From assembly GCA_016794305.1 (NCBI GenBank), contig JAEUKN010000001.1, positions 116,596 to 170,466 on the forward strand: DNA of 53,871 bases. The letters are read 5' to 3'. The stretch comes from Alphaproteobacteria bacterium. Lineage in GTDB: Bacteria; Pseudomonadota; Alphaproteobacteria; Micavibrionales; Micavibrionaceae. Both the position numbers and the translations under genes were made by a program. This document shows positions 40,621 through 49,222 of this stretch, one piece after another. The notes beneath the pieces are model-generated. The model was given only the letters and a program-made list of their open reading frames with translations. It made no database searches and was not told where the DNA came from. Positions within the stretch are counted from its first letter, which is position 1. Each line of letters starts with the position of its first letter.

Positions 40621-40640
40621 GCTGTGCTTGGGAGCACAGC
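40621..40640 (+). terminator. Hairpin after the hexapeptide transferase
   Basis: GCTGTGCT and AGCACAGC form a perfect eight-base stem with a TGGG loop, 46 bp after the stop codon. Only four T follow, after TGGAGCA, so it is a weak terminator or simply part of the repeat border that begins at 40643. Confidence 0.4.
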
Positions 40641-40642
40641 TG

Positions 40643-40744
40643 GAGCATTTTGCGATTAAGTTGAAGCCGGTCAATCGCAACAAAATGCAACAAAACAAAT
40701 GCTTAGGCCATTTTTTTGAGTCTACATAACCGAAAAATTGTCTG
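40643..40744 (+). repeat. Dispersed 103-bp repeat, copy 2
   Basis: Well-preserved copy, same orientation as the one at 21233: GAGCATTTTGCGATTAAG, GAAGCCGGTCAATCGCAACAAAATGC, then TTTTTTTGAGTCTAC and ATAACCGAAAAATTGTCT. The first half is a long hairpin. It ends about 105 bp before the start of cpdR and so lies in its upstream region. Confidence 0.8.
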
Positions 40745-40850
40745 GGCACAAAAAAATCATGGTCCAATGCGATAATTTCTTTCTTTTTTAGCGCAAATCT
40801 GGCAATTTGCGCAGATCCACAAATTTTTGACCCAAGATGACACGCCGAAC

Positions 40851-41288
40851 ATGGCCCATATTTTACTCGCTGAAGATGACCATTCCATGCGCCAATTTTT
40901 AACGTTGGCGTTGGAAAAGGCCGGGCATCACGTGACCGCATGTGCCGACGGTTTGGCGGCGTTTTATGCCGTCGAAGCCATTGGCGATACGGTTGATCTT
41001 TTGCTGGCGGATATTGTCATGCCGGGTATGGACGGCATAGAATTGTCACAAAAAACCGCGCGGGCCCACCCCGACATTAAAATCCTGTTTATCACCGGAT
41101 TTTCGGCGGTGGCTATGGACCGTGTCACGGCACAGGATAACGCCGCCAATATCCTTTCCAAACCTTTTCACCTCAATGATCTCGTCAAGCAGGTCGATCA
41201 ATTATTGAACGCCGCCAAAGCGGATGAGGGCAAAGCAGATAAGAGCAAAGCAGATTCGGGCGCGGAAATTTCAAACGAAGGTGAATAA
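40851..41288 (+). CDS. cpdR: CpdR-type single-domain response regulator
   Basis: The 145-residue protein starts MAHILLAEDDHSMRQFLTLALEKAG, the characteristic opening of CpdR, with the phospho-acceptor Asp54 in LLLADIVMPGMDG, Thr/Ser in FITGFS and Lys in ILSKPFHL. In Caulobacter CpdR, unphosphorylated, directs ClpXP to degrade CtrA and other proteins. An extra Lys/Ala/Asp-rich tail of about 25 residues follows the receiver. ATG 40851 is chosen over an upstream TTG because the CpdR family begins here. tRNA-Val follows 72 bp later. Confidence 0.85.
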   Translation: MAHILLAEDDHSMRQFLTLALEKAGHHVTACADGLAAFYAVEAIGDTVDLLLADIVMPGMDGIELSQKTARAHPDIKILFITGFSAVAMDRVTAQDNAANILSKPFHLNDLVKQVDQLLNAAKADEGKADKSKADSGAEISNEGE

Positions 41289-41294
41289 AAACTA

Positions 41295-41323
41295 TTGCTT
41301 TTGATCCGCTTTCGGGCTACAAA
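41295..41323 (+). promoter_or_regulatory. Promoter of tRNA-Val
   Basis: TTGCTT (41295-41300) and TACAAA (41318-41323) are 17 bases apart, giving a start about 30 bases before the tRNA. It begins right after the cpdR stop codon. Confidence 0.4.
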
Positions 41324-41360
41324 CTCCACCAGTTTCAATCATTGATAAAATTGGTTGATC

Positions 41361-41437
41361 GGGCAATTAGCTCAGTTGGTTAGAGCGCTATCTTGACATG
41401 GTAGAGGTCGCTGGTTCGAGCCCAGTATTGCCCACCA
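41361..41437 (+). tRNA. tRNA-Val (anticodon GAC)
   Basis: A 77-nt cloverleaf with acceptor GGGCAAT/ATTGCCC, D-loop AGCTCAGTTGGTTAGAG, anticodon stem CTATC/GGTAG with loop TTGACAT (anticodon GAC), T-loop GGTTCGAGCCC and an encoded CCA end. It reads GUC and GUU valine codons. The CCA lies 17 bp before the stop of the minus-strand TPR gene. Confidence 0.95.
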
Positions 41438-41454
41438 CTTTATTTCCAATCACA

Positions 41455-43359
41455 TTACTCCTTCAGCCCGTTTTCTTGCTTTTCGAGGATGTTTTTGGCT
41501 TTATCGGCATCTTTTTCCAAATTGGCGGCACGAAGCCATTGATATCTGGCTTCTTTTTTACGTCCCACTTTCCAATAGGCATCGCCCAAATGATCGTTGA
41601 TTTCGGCCTCATAGGGTTGAAGCTCAACCGCTTGCTCCAACTGTTTCACGGCCTGATCATATTTGCCGGTTTTGAAGTAAACCCAGCCGAGCGAATCGGC
41701 AATCGCCCCGTCATCGGGTTTTAAGCGCGCGGCCTTTTCGATCATATCCGCGGCCTTATCTAAATTCACTCCGCGGGTGAGCCAGCTATAGCCAAGATAG
41801 TTAAGCACATAGGGTTGATCCGGTTCAAACGCCAATGCCCCGAGCAAATCCTTTTCCGCCGCATCCATTTTTGAAAGCTGTTCATAGGTCATGCCGCGCG
41901 CAAATAATAATTCCCAATTTTTTTCGCTGACCTTACCGCCCAGCAAGTCTTCGGCCTTATTATAGGCCTTGAGCGCGTCATCAAAATGTTTATCCGCACG
42001 GTATAAATCACCGATTTGAATCTGGGCATCCACGTTTTTCTGGCTCGCGACCAGATCTTCCAGCACCCTTACGGCTTCGTCCTTTTGCCCGTCCATCTCC
42101 AGCAGGGCCGCAATTTGCCGCCGATTGCGCGCCATTTCATCCAAATCCAGATTATCGGGATTAATCATACTGAGGTAGTTAATCGCATCCCGGTACCGTT
42201 CCGCCCGTGTCGAAAATTGCGCCAAAAGTTGAAGCGCATCGGGGTTTTTAGGGTCCAGCAACCGTGAAAGTTGCGTAAATAAAATCGCTGTTTCAACAAA
42301 TTCATTGGCCAGCAGCCCACCGGTATCGCGCAGGGCCTCGGCCAATCCGATTTGCGGTGTAACCTTCATCATGGATTGTGCCAATGGTTGGCTTTTGGCC
42401 TGGTTCTTGACTTGGTTCTTGGTCGGGCTTTTATCTTGATTCTTGTCGGCGGATTTTTCAGCCTCCGCCAGAGATTCTATCTTCACGCCCAACTCCATCA
42501 TCCGCGCGGGCATCACCTGTTTCAGGGCTTCGTAAATCTCGCGCGCGCGTTTATATTCGCCGTACCGGACAAAGATATCGGCAATATTTTCCAATGCGGA
42601 AATCGGGGTGGGGATTTTGGTGAAATCATAGCGTATCGCCAGGTTGTGAATGGCGGTTTTATCATTCATATAATCGGCAATCATCACCGATTGATAGAGA
42701 AAAGTGGGCGAGTCCTTTAACCCCTCCAGATTCAGTTTTCCCATCGCCGCGTCGCACCACGCGATTACCAGCGGTTGGATGGTTCCCAACCCGTCTTTGG
42801 GGAGGGCGGCCATATTTTTGCGTGCCTGCTCATAATGGCCGTTTTTAAAATCATTGAGTGAGAGTATAATTTGCGCCAGGGCTTCTTTCGGGGCTTTATT
42901 GGCGACAATGCGTGCCATATTCACCGCGCGGTCAAAATTTCCGCCGCCCAAAGCCAACCCCATGACCCGTTTTTGTAATTCCTGATCATCGGGGTTATTG
43001 ACCAACAAGCCTTCGAACAATTCGCTTGCTTTATTCCAATCATAGATCATCTGGGCATGCTGACCCGCCAAATAATCACCCGCACTGGTTCGCATGGGCG
43101 GCACAGGCGCCCCGCCCAATAATTGCAAAAATGAGACATTACGATCCTCCGTTCCCGCTGAGGGGGCGGGGACCGCCACGGAATGATCGTCTGTGGGTTT
43201 GGATATGGTTTGATCCGACTGGCTTGAGTCCTTATCGTCACAGCCGCTCAAAGCGAAACTCAGGGGCAAACTGAGGGTGAGCGCGGCCCCAAAAACAGCG
43301 CAGGATTTTAGCCAGCTTTTGCGCCAATTTTTCAACAAAGAGCGATCCAATTTTGCCAT
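41455..43359 (-). CDS. TPR-repeat lipoprotein
   Basis: A 634-residue protein with a lipoprotein signal peptide ending in the lipobox ALSGC near residue 40. Tetratricopeptide repeats run along most of its length, clearest in the C-terminal third (YVLNYLGYSWLTRG, AIADSLGWVYFKTGKYDQAVKQLEQAVELQP, EINDHLGDAYWKVGRKKEA). A Lys/Asn/Gln/Ser-rich stretch near residues 310-335 breaks the array. Such exported TPR lipoproteins are common in Alphaproteobacteria and act as scaffolds in envelope complexes; its partner is unknown. Confidence 0.88.
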   Translation of the reverse strand: MAKLDRSLLKNWRKSWLKSCAVFGAALTLSLPLSFALSGCDDKDSSQSDQTISKPTDDHSVAVPAPSAGTEDRNVSFLQLLGGAPVPPMRTSAGDYLAGQHAQMIYDWNKASELFEGLLVNNPDDQELQKRVMGLALGGGNFDRAVNMARIVANKAPKEALAQIILSLNDFKNGHYEQARKNMAALPKDGLGTIQPLVIAWCDAAMGKLNLEGLKDSPTFLYQSVMIADYMNDKTAIHNLAIRYDFTKIPTPISALENIADIFVRYGEYKRAREIYEALKQVMPARMMELGVKIESLAEAEKSADKNQDKSPTKNQVKNQAKSQPLAQSMMKVTPQIGLAEALRDTGGLLANEFVETAILFTQLSRLLDPKNPDALQLLAQFSTRAERYRDAINYLSMINPDNLDLDEMARNRRQIAALLEMDGQKDEAVRVLEDLVASQKNVDAQIQIGDLYRADKHFDDALKAYNKAEDLLGGKVSEKNWELLFARGMTYEQLSKMDAAEKDLLGALAFEPDQPYVLNYLGYSWLTRGVNLDKAADMIEKAARLKPDDGAIADSLGWVYFKTGKYDQAVKQLEQAVELQPYEAEINDHLGDAYWKVGRKKEARYQWLRAANLEKDADKAKNILEKQENGLKE

Positions 43360-43575
43360 GAACTATGCACTCCGATAGGGACTTATCACCCAAACAAAAA
43401 GCCTTAATGGTATAAGGCGATCTTTCAAGCATAAAAAACTGTTATATTGCGGGGAATCTGATAAAAAGACTTGAGCTATAGTGTCAGATTCATGGTAAGC
43501 TGACAAGAAAAGATATACAGATCGTACGATAAATTTTGTTTACACATATTCAAATATTAGAAAAGGAACATAAGT

Positions 43576-43950
43576 ATGATAGGTCTTTTTAATATGATTT
43601 TCTTTTTTTTCTTAATTCTTATGACGATATTATTTGTAATATCTGTATTTATAAAAAATTCTTTTTTACGAATAATCGTTTTATTGATCATTGAAGCTAT
43701 TATAGTAAAGCTGTTTTTGTACTCACAATCAGGAATGCCTGATGGCGGAGGGCTGGGGGCATTTACGATGTTAATAATTTTTGTAGGGGAATTCACTGTT
43801 CTTGGTGTCTTAACTATTTTAGGAATTGAGTTTTATAGAATAATTAAGAAGCCGAAATCTAAGATGAAAAAACTCCAAGAAATTATGCTGTGGTTGGCTC
43901 CCTTTCTTTTAGCTGCTTTAGCATATTTTATTGCTTGGTTAAATCATTAG
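43576..43950 (+). CDS. Small membrane protein of unknown function
   Basis: A 124-residue protein with four hydrophobic segments (3-25, 29-50, 60-85 and 105-122) separated by short loops; a Lys-rich loop (KKPKSKMKKLQ) precedes the last. It has an AAAGGAA ribosome site 10 bases before the ATG. The codons are strongly AT-rich, unlike lipB next to it, so it may be a recent arrival. No family recognised. Confidence 0.65.
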   Translation: MIGLFNMIFFFFLILMTILFVISVFIKNSFLRIIVLLIIEAIIVKLFLYSQSGMPDGGGLGAFTMLIIFVGEFTVLGVLTILGIEFYRIIKKPKSKMKKLQEIMLWLAPFLLAALAYFIAWLNH

Positions 43951-43990
43951 CTGTATGTGATATCCTAGCGAAAGATTTAAATATTAAAAA

Positions 43991-44647
43991 ATGGAATGGT
44001 TGACTCATCGTGGGCTTCTGTCCTACCCCGTCGCTGTGACCGTTATGGAACAGCACGTTGCGGCGATTCATCACCAAGAGGCGGATGATCGCATATGGTT
44101 GGTGGAGCATCCCCCGCTTTACACCGCGGGCAGTAGTGCCAAGCCGCAAGACCTCATTCATCCGCGCTTTCCCGTTTATGAAACCGGACGCGGCGGACAA
44201 TATACCTATCACGGTCCGGGGCAACGTGTGGTTTATGTGATGATGGACCTTAAAAAACGCCAAAAAACCCCGGATATCAAGCTCTTCGTTTGGCAATTGG
44301 AGGAATGGGTTATTCGCACATTGGCGGAGTTCGGCATAGAGGGCGAGCGTCGCACCGGGCGCGTGGGAATTTGGGTAACAAAGCCGCCCGTTCAAAACAG
44401 GGCCAATCATGGAGCAAATAATGGAGCAAGCGAGTATAAAATTGCCGCCATTGGTGTGCGCATCCGACATTGGGTGAGTTACCACGGATTTGCCATCAAC
44501 ATTGATCCGGATTTGGACCATTTTAACGGCATTATCCCCTGCGGACTTAAGGATTTCGGCGTGACTTCATTAGCCGATTTAGGCGTTAAGGCCGGGATGA
44601 AAGATGTCGATGATATACTACGGCAAAATTTCAGCGATATTTTTTAG
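43991..44647 (+). CDS. lipB: Octanoyl-(acyl carrier protein) transferase LipB
   Basis: LipB moves octanoyl groups from ACP to lipoyl domains, the first step of lipoate synthesis. Signatures are [12 protein letters not shown], the family pattern [13 protein letters not shown] and the active-site cysteine in [14 protein letters not shown] with its partner lysine in KIAAIGVRI. An Asn/Ala/Gly-rich loop (about residues 135-148) is an insertion relative to most homologues. The end of the gene is 24 bp from the left TTA border of the mobile cassette. Before the insertion it would have been 24 bp from the hldD stop. Confidence 0.93.
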   Translation: MEWLTHRGLLSYPVAVTVMEQHVAAIHHQEADDRIWLVEHPPLYTAGSSAKPQDLIHPRFPVYETGRGGQYTYHGPGQRVVYVMMDLKKRQKTPDIKLFVWQLEEWVIRTLAEFGIEGERRTGRVGIWVTKPPVQNRANHGANNGASEYKIAAIGVRIRHWVSYHGFAINIDPDLDHFNGIIPCGLKDFGVTSLADLGVKAGMKDVDDILRQNFSDIF

Positions 44648-44714
44648 CATCAGATGAATCACAAACAGCTCTTAAAACCTATTCATGATCTCGCTGCGGC
44701 TAAGGATTTTTGCG

Positions 44715-44819
44715 GTTTTAAGCATCTTCATTGCGCTGTTCTATCTCCCTTTGGTGTTTAAGAACCATGGGCAGGATTCAAATTCTAGCAATCTTGACAG
44801 TTTTTGTAAAAATAAGTAA
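44715..44819 (+). pseudogene. 3' remnant of an MFS transporter gene
   Basis: In one frame the sequence encodes VLSIFIALFYLPLVFKNHGQ, then DSNS and a short run to TAA at 44817. It matches the last residues of the intact MFS protein at 37480-38739 (SIFIALFYLPFVLKNQGQ then NSNP). The upstream part of the gene is gone, replaced by the MITE half. No start codon or ribosome site remains. It is a molecular fossil of a second MFS copy. Confidence 0.82.
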
Positions 44820-44851
44820 ATTCATGACAATGGTTTTTCAGGAGCAATTTC

Positions 44852-46264
44852 ATGAGTTTATCGCCCGTTAAGATTTTGGAATGCCCCCAGATTCAATCAA
44901 CGAATCCCTCTCACGGATATGAAATACTGGGCTCTGTGAATGTTACGTCACATAAAGATTTGATATCCATCGTTGAAAAAGCAAGGCACGCTCAAATTAA
45001 ATGGCAATCTTTGGGAGTTGATAAGAGGTGTGAGCTTGTTGGACAATTGCTAGAAACCTTAAAAGCCAACAGAGAAGAGTTTATTGAAAGAACATCTCGT
45101 GAGATGGGCATGCCTTTGGATCTATCCCGAGGCGTTGTATATGGTGGGTTCGAAAAAATATCTTGGAACTTGGAGAATGCGCCTAAATTTCTAAAACCAA
45201 CAATACTATTCGAAGACGATCAAGAAGTTAATAAGCAGATTCTTGAGCCGTTTGGGGTCATGGCTTGTATTGTTGCATGGAATTTTCCTTTCGGGAATTT
45301 TGCAACCAGTGTTATCCCTGCTTTATTAGCAGGAAACACCGTTGTGATGAAGTATTCCGAAGAAGTTCCTTTGTTTTCAAAGTTTCTTGAAGAAATTACT
45401 AGGGAATCAAAAGCTTTGCCCGAGGGAGTTTTAAATTTTGTTTATGGTGATGGTGTTGTTGGCTCCTTGATGTGCGAACAGGATTTTGATTTAATTTCAT
45501 TCACTGGAAGTTCGAGTACTGGACAGAAAATTTATGAAGCGGCTGCTAAAAAATTAATTCCTGTATGCCTTGAGCTCGGTGGGTCTAGCCCAGGGATTGT
45601 ATTTGAGGATACAAAGCTTACGGATGAATTAATCCAATCAATTTTTTGGAAAAGATTTTTGAATACAGCCCAATTTTGTGATGGTCTTAAGCGATTAATA
45701 GTTCACGAAAGTTTGTTTGATGAATGTGTGCGAAAATTATCTGCATATGCTGCGACAGTTAAGATCGGTGATCCGTTAGATCGCAATACTCAACTTGGCC
45801 CCCTTGTGGCTGAACGACAGGTTATAAAACTAGAGGATCAAATTAAAGATGCCGTGAACAAAGGTGCAAAAATTGTTTGCGGAGGAAAACGCCCGTCAGC
45901 ATTGAGTGGTGCATATTATCAACCAACAATCCTAACAAATATTACTCCTGACATGAGGGTTTGGAAGGAAGAAGTTTTTGGTCCAGCTTTACCAATTGTG
46001 TCTTTTAAAAATTATGATGAAGCTTTGCAACTTGCGAATGATACGGACTATGGTTTGAGTGCTGTTGTTTACAGTGATGATGAAAAAATCCTTGAACTTG
46101 CTTTTTCAGATATAAAAGCTGGATCGGTTGAAGATGGATTTACCAATTACTATAGGCCACAAAATCCTTTTGGCGGTTATAAGCAATCTGGAATTGGACG
46201 CCAAGGCGGTGCTATAGGATTTAGGGAAGTCTGCCAGGTAAAGGTCAAGGCTTATCGCAAATAA
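44852..46264 (+). CDS. NAD(P)-dependent aldehyde dehydrogenase
   Basis: The 470-residue protein has the aldehyde dehydrogenase catalytic set: Asn144 in AWNFPFGN, Lys167, the FTGS segment near 217-220, the general base Glu241 in LELGGSSPG and the nucleophile Cys276 in FLNTAQFCDGLKR. Its shape recalls the succinate-semialdehyde dehydrogenase (YneI/GabD) group, but the substrate is not certain. The coding sequence is visibly more AT-rich than lipB and hldD on either side. It has a CAGGAG ribosome site and is the only intact gene in the inverted-repeat-bounded cassette, so it is a likely transferred cargo gene. Confidence 0.9.
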   Translation: MSLSPVKILECPQIQSTNPSHGYEILGSVNVTSHKDLISIVEKARHAQIKWQSLGVDKRCELVGQLLETLKANREEFIERTSREMGMPLDLSRGVVYGGFEKISWNLENAPKFLKPTILFEDDQEVNKQILEPFGVMACIVAWNFPFGNFATSVIPALLAGNTVVMKYSEEVPLFSKFLEEITRESKALPEGVLNFVYGDGVVGSLMCEQDFDLISFTGSSSTGQKIYEAAAKKLIPVCLELGGSSPGIVFEDTKLTDELIQSIFWKRFLNTAQFCDGLKRLIVHESLFDECVRKLSAYAATVKIGDPLDRNTQLGPLVAERQVIKLEDQIKDAVNKGAKIVCGGKRPSALSGAYYQPTILTNITPDMRVWKEEVFGPALPIVSFKNYDEALQLANDTDYGLSAVVYSDDEKILELAFSDIKAGSVEDGFTNYYRPQNPFGGYKQSGIGRQGGAIGFREVCQVKVKAYRK

Positions 46265-46370
46265 GATTAAGTCCACCGTAATTCTTCTAAAGCCCTGTTA
46301 AGGCCAGTTACCAAATAATGGTCGCTCTGGCCTTTCTCGTACTTCTCTTCAAAAGATCACGAACAGGTTC

Positions 46371-47363
46371 TTAACAATATTGATCATCTTGAGAGAGATA
46401 GGTGGCGATATAATCGGCGATGCCGGCCTCAAGCGTGGTGAAGGCGGCGGTGTATCCTGCCTGGCGCAATTTTTTCATATTGGCCTGAGTGTAATATTGA
46501 TAGCGGTCTTTGAGCCCTTCGGGCATATCCACATAGTGAATTTTTTCAGGCATTTTGGTGGCGGCGAAGGTCGCGCGGGCGAGGTCCTTAAAGCTGCGCG
46601 CCTGACCGCTTCCCACGTTAAAAAGGCCGCTGGTTTGCGGGTTCTGATAAAGCCAGATCATCACATCCACACAATCCTTCACATAGACAAAATCGCGCAA
46701 CTGTCCGCCATCTTCATACCCGACCTTGCCCGACTTGAATAATCGTGCCGCGGCTCCGGCAGCCACTTGAGGATAAAGCTTGCACACCACACTCATTTGA
46801 TCGCCCTTATGATATTCATTGGGGCCATAGACGTTGAAAAATTTCAACCCGGCCCATTGCGGCGGGATGGTGCCTTTTTCTTCGCCATGCACGATTCCAG
46901 CCACATACCGGTCCACCAAATGTTTCGACCATCCATAGGGGTTGAGCGGACGTAGGTGAGAGAGAAATTCAGGCGTGTCGTTATCCTCAAATCCCAATTC
47001 TCCGTCACCATAAGTTGCGGCGGAGGACGCATAAACAAACCGTATGCCGTTACGCGCGCACCAATTCCACAAGGTGCGACTGAGCACAAAATTGGTTTCG
47101 ATGATCAAATCCACATCACGTTCGGTGGTCGAAGAGATCGCGCCGATATGATACACCATCTCAATTTCATCCGCGTGATCATTCAAATATTCAAACAAAC
47201 GTGCGGGCGGGACGATATTATGCAACTTACGTTTGGCAATATTTTTCCATTTATCCTCAATGCCAAACGTATCGCAGACAACGATTCGGGCGTTGGTTTG
47301 TGCCTCTAATCCCGCTACCAAGTTTGACCCGATAAAGCCTGTGCCGCCGGTGACGATGATCAT
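46371..47363 (-). CDS. hldD: ADP-L-glycero-D-manno-heptose 6-epimerase
   Basis: HldD (RfaD) epimerises ADP-heptose for the lipopolysaccharide inner core. The Rossmann start MIIVTGGTGFIGSNLV, the characteristic DTFGIEDKWKNI, SSAATYG and the YxxxK pair in NPYGWSKH are present over 330 residues. I chose ATG 47363, preceded by GGAG eight bases before it; an upstream start would add seven residues. Its TAA stop coincides with the TTA target site of the adjacent cassette, so the insertion spared the gene. It implies an LPS with heptose. Confidence 0.93.
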   Translation of the reverse strand: MIIVTGGTGFIGSNLVAGLEAQTNARIVVCDTFGIEDKWKNIAKRKLHNIVPPARLFEYLNDHADEIEMVYHIGAISSTTERDVDLIIETNFVLSRTLWNWCARNGIRFVYASSAATYGDGELGFEDNDTPEFLSHLRPLNPYGWSKHLVDRYVAGIVHGEEKGTIPPQWAGLKFFNVYGPNEYHKGDQMSVVCKLYPQVAAGAAARLFKSGKVGYEDGGQLRDFVYVKDCVDVMIWLYQNPQTSGLFNVGSGQARSFKDLARATFAATKMPEKIHYVDMPEGLKDRYQYYTQANMKKLRQAGYTAAFTTLEAGIADYIATYLSQDDQYC

Positions 47364-47491
47364 GTTTTTTCTCCATACAAACAAAAATTCATATTTCTGT
47401 GATAATCGCTTTTGGGTACTCTTGCAAGGTCTATGGGTTTGGTGCTAGCAATATGGAGTTTCTTTTTTTAAAAAGACAGAAGGTTTTGACC

Positions 47492-48058
47492 ATGACAATA
47501 GATAATAAATTATTCGATGATTTAACCCGTATGGCGAGCGGTGCCGCCAACATCATGACAGGGATCGGCAAGCAAATCGGCAGCGGATTAAAAGATCAAT
47601 TAAAAGATCAGATGAGCGGCAAATTCGCCGGCTTTCCGTTCGCCCCGTTTGCTGGTTTTGGCGGTGGGGACAATGGCGCAAGCGGTGAGTCCGATGCGCA
47701 CAACGAAAATGCTCCGAATGATCTCAATCGTTTGCTTGGCCTTATGTCCCAATATCGGCTGGAACAAGAGACCATCAAGGATCGTCTCAGTGTGATTGAA
47801 AAAGCCTTGGGGATTGACACGGCACCCTTGAAATCACCGGCCTCTAGGGCAGCTAAAGATTCTAAACCCAAGAAAGCCGCGAAGTCGGCTGAACCGGCCA
47901 AGACAAGTCCGGCTAAGACAAGCAAAGCAGCGGTAGAGCCAAAGGCGAAAAAGACAGCTCCAAAATCTGCCGCAAAATCCGTGCCTAAGTCCGCAGGAAA
48001 ACCCGCCAGTAAATCCTTGGGCAAATCACTGGATAAATCCCCCACTGGCAAGGTATAA
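47492..48058 (+). CDS. BMFP/UbiK-like protein with Lys/Ala-rich tail
   Basis: The N-terminal part (TIDNKLFDDLTRMASGAAN...) and a coiled-coil segment (LLGLMSQYRLEQETIKDRLSVIEKALG) match the BMFP/YqiC/UbiK family, small trimeric coiled-coil proteins linked to membrane interaction and ubiquinone synthesis. The 188-residue protein is about twice the family length because of a tail of some 75 residues made almost entirely of Lys, Ala, Ser and Pro, resembling histone H1-type repeats. ATG 47492 follows AGAAGG. It is 6 bp from the YbjN gene, and the UbiK-YbjN-proC neighbourhood is conserved in many Alphaproteobacteria. Confidence 0.8.
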   Translation: MTIDNKLFDDLTRMASGAANIMTGIGKQIGSGLKDQLKDQMSGKFAGFPFAPFAGFGGGDNGASGESDAHNENAPNDLNRLLGLMSQYRLEQETIKDRLSVIEKALGIDTAPLKSPASRAAKDSKPKKAAKSAEPAKTSPAKTSKAAVEPKAKKTAPKSAAKSVPKSAGKPASKSLGKSLDKSPTGKV

Positions 48059-48064
48059 TTCACC

Positions 48065-48580
48065 ATGACCGGGACCGTGTCCGCTCGTAAAAAACTCCGC
48101 TTTGACGATCATCCATTGGATGGGGTGGAGGATATTCTGGGCCGTCAGGAATGGCATTATGCGCGGTTAAACCGTAATGAAATTTTCATGGATCTGCGCG
48201 GCCAATATGGCAGCTATAACATTCTGTTTTTGTGGGAAGATGATATGGCGGCGCTTCAGATTGGCGTGGAATATCATCTGCGCATTCATGACGCGGCCTA
48301 TCAAGAGGCATGTTGTCTGATCAATGAAATGAACGGCCAAATTTGGGCCGGGAGGTTTGTGCTGGCGGGGGAGACGATGATCCCGACCTATCGCGCAGTG
48401 CATTTGTTGCGCCATATTCAAACCGGGCGCGAGATGACGAATATCCTCGAAGATTTGCTCACCCTCACCATTGATGAATGCGATGCGCATTATCCCGCCT
48501 TTATGGTGTTGGCATCGGAAAAAACCCATGATGAGGAGCAATTGGCTCTGGCCCTGATGCCGGTTGCGGGGATGTCCTAG
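48065..48580 (+). CDS. YbjN domain-containing protein
   Basis: A 171-residue soluble protein of the YbjN family (bacterial sensory transduction regulator fold), recognisable by HPLDGVEDILGRQEWHYARLN, the following small beta-strands and AYQEACCLINEMN, and the final acidic helix. The family resembles type III secretion chaperones in fold and has no defined activity. In relatives it sits directly before proC; here 793 bp of repeat-rich DNA come between. Confidence 0.85.
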   Translation: MTGTVSARKKLRFDDHPLDGVEDILGRQEWHYARLNRNEIFMDLRGQYGSYNILFLWEDDMAALQIGVEYHLRIHDAAYQEACCLINEMNGQIWAGRFVLAGETMIPTYRAVHLLRHIQTGREMTNILEDLLTLTIDECDAHYPAFMVLASEKTHDEEQLALALMPVAGMS

Positions 48581-48790
48581 CCGCAAAGTTTTTACGCGAA
48601 GTTTTGCAGTCACGAAGAGCGTTACAAGGAGGTGCAAAAGATTTTTCACACGGAATGAAGGAGCAGCGGAGTCCTGCGGTTATTTGCTTTAAGTCTCACG
48701 AATAAATTTTCGCGTTTGTGATCGGCTCGTTTTAAAAAACTACAGAGATAAACAGAGCGCACAGAGAAAATAGTCGTCAAAGTCAGTTAT

Positions 48791-48895
48791 TATACTTGAA
48801 CTACTGAACTCCTGGACGTTGTCATTTTGAGCCTAGCGTAGTGTACCTATGCTTCGTCGCACATTCCTAGCCAGCAATTCAGTCTTCCAAGTATA
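48791..48895. repeat. 105-bp palindromic element, copy 1
   Basis: The ends TATACTTGAACTACTGAAC and GTATA-type right arm (CCAGCAATTCAGTCTTCCAAG) are inverted copies with several mismatches. The centre carries CCTAGCGTAGTG...CTTCGTCGC, similar to the centre of the copy at 49223. It lies in the loop of the 39-base inverted repeat. Confidence 0.7.
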
Positions 48896-49222
48896 GCGAG
48901 GTTTATTTTCCAATATATTTTGAACGCTGCGCGTTCCGCTTTCTTTGATATACGAAAGGGCAACTTCTTGGTAACTAATTGAAATTAAAAATAAAAATTT
49001 AATTTTTATTATCCTATTTCCTCTTCTTCCTTTCAGGGGGATGGGGGGTGGGGGTGTAAAAAAATTACGAGGATGAAATATTTTTTCTTGGAATATTTTC
49101 TCTGTGCGCTCTGTTTATCTCTGTAGTTTTTTTAAAAAGCTGACTTTAAGCAGAGAATTTATTCGTGTGCATTGGTGGCAAAACTTCGTGTTTAAAAAGC
49201 AAGCGACCCAAGAGCACAAAAT

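Larger units (their letters stand above)
44675..46370. mobile_element. 1696-bp inverted-repeat-bounded cassette without transposase
   Basis: Left end AAACCTATTCATGATC (44675-44690) and right end GATCACGAACAGGTTC (46355-46370) are inverted, with three mismatches, and match the ends of the 144-bp MITE at 39576. Both are flanked by TTA (44672-44674 and 46371-46373). The left 45 or so bases equal the left half of the MITE and then switch to MFS gene sequence at a shared CGGTTTT. The cargo is the MFS 3' remnant and an AT-rich aldehyde dehydrogenase gene. The right TTA is the reverse complement of the hldD stop codon TAA. Removing the cassette and one TTA leaves lipB and hldD convergent with a 24-bp gap. 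Confidence 0.75.
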
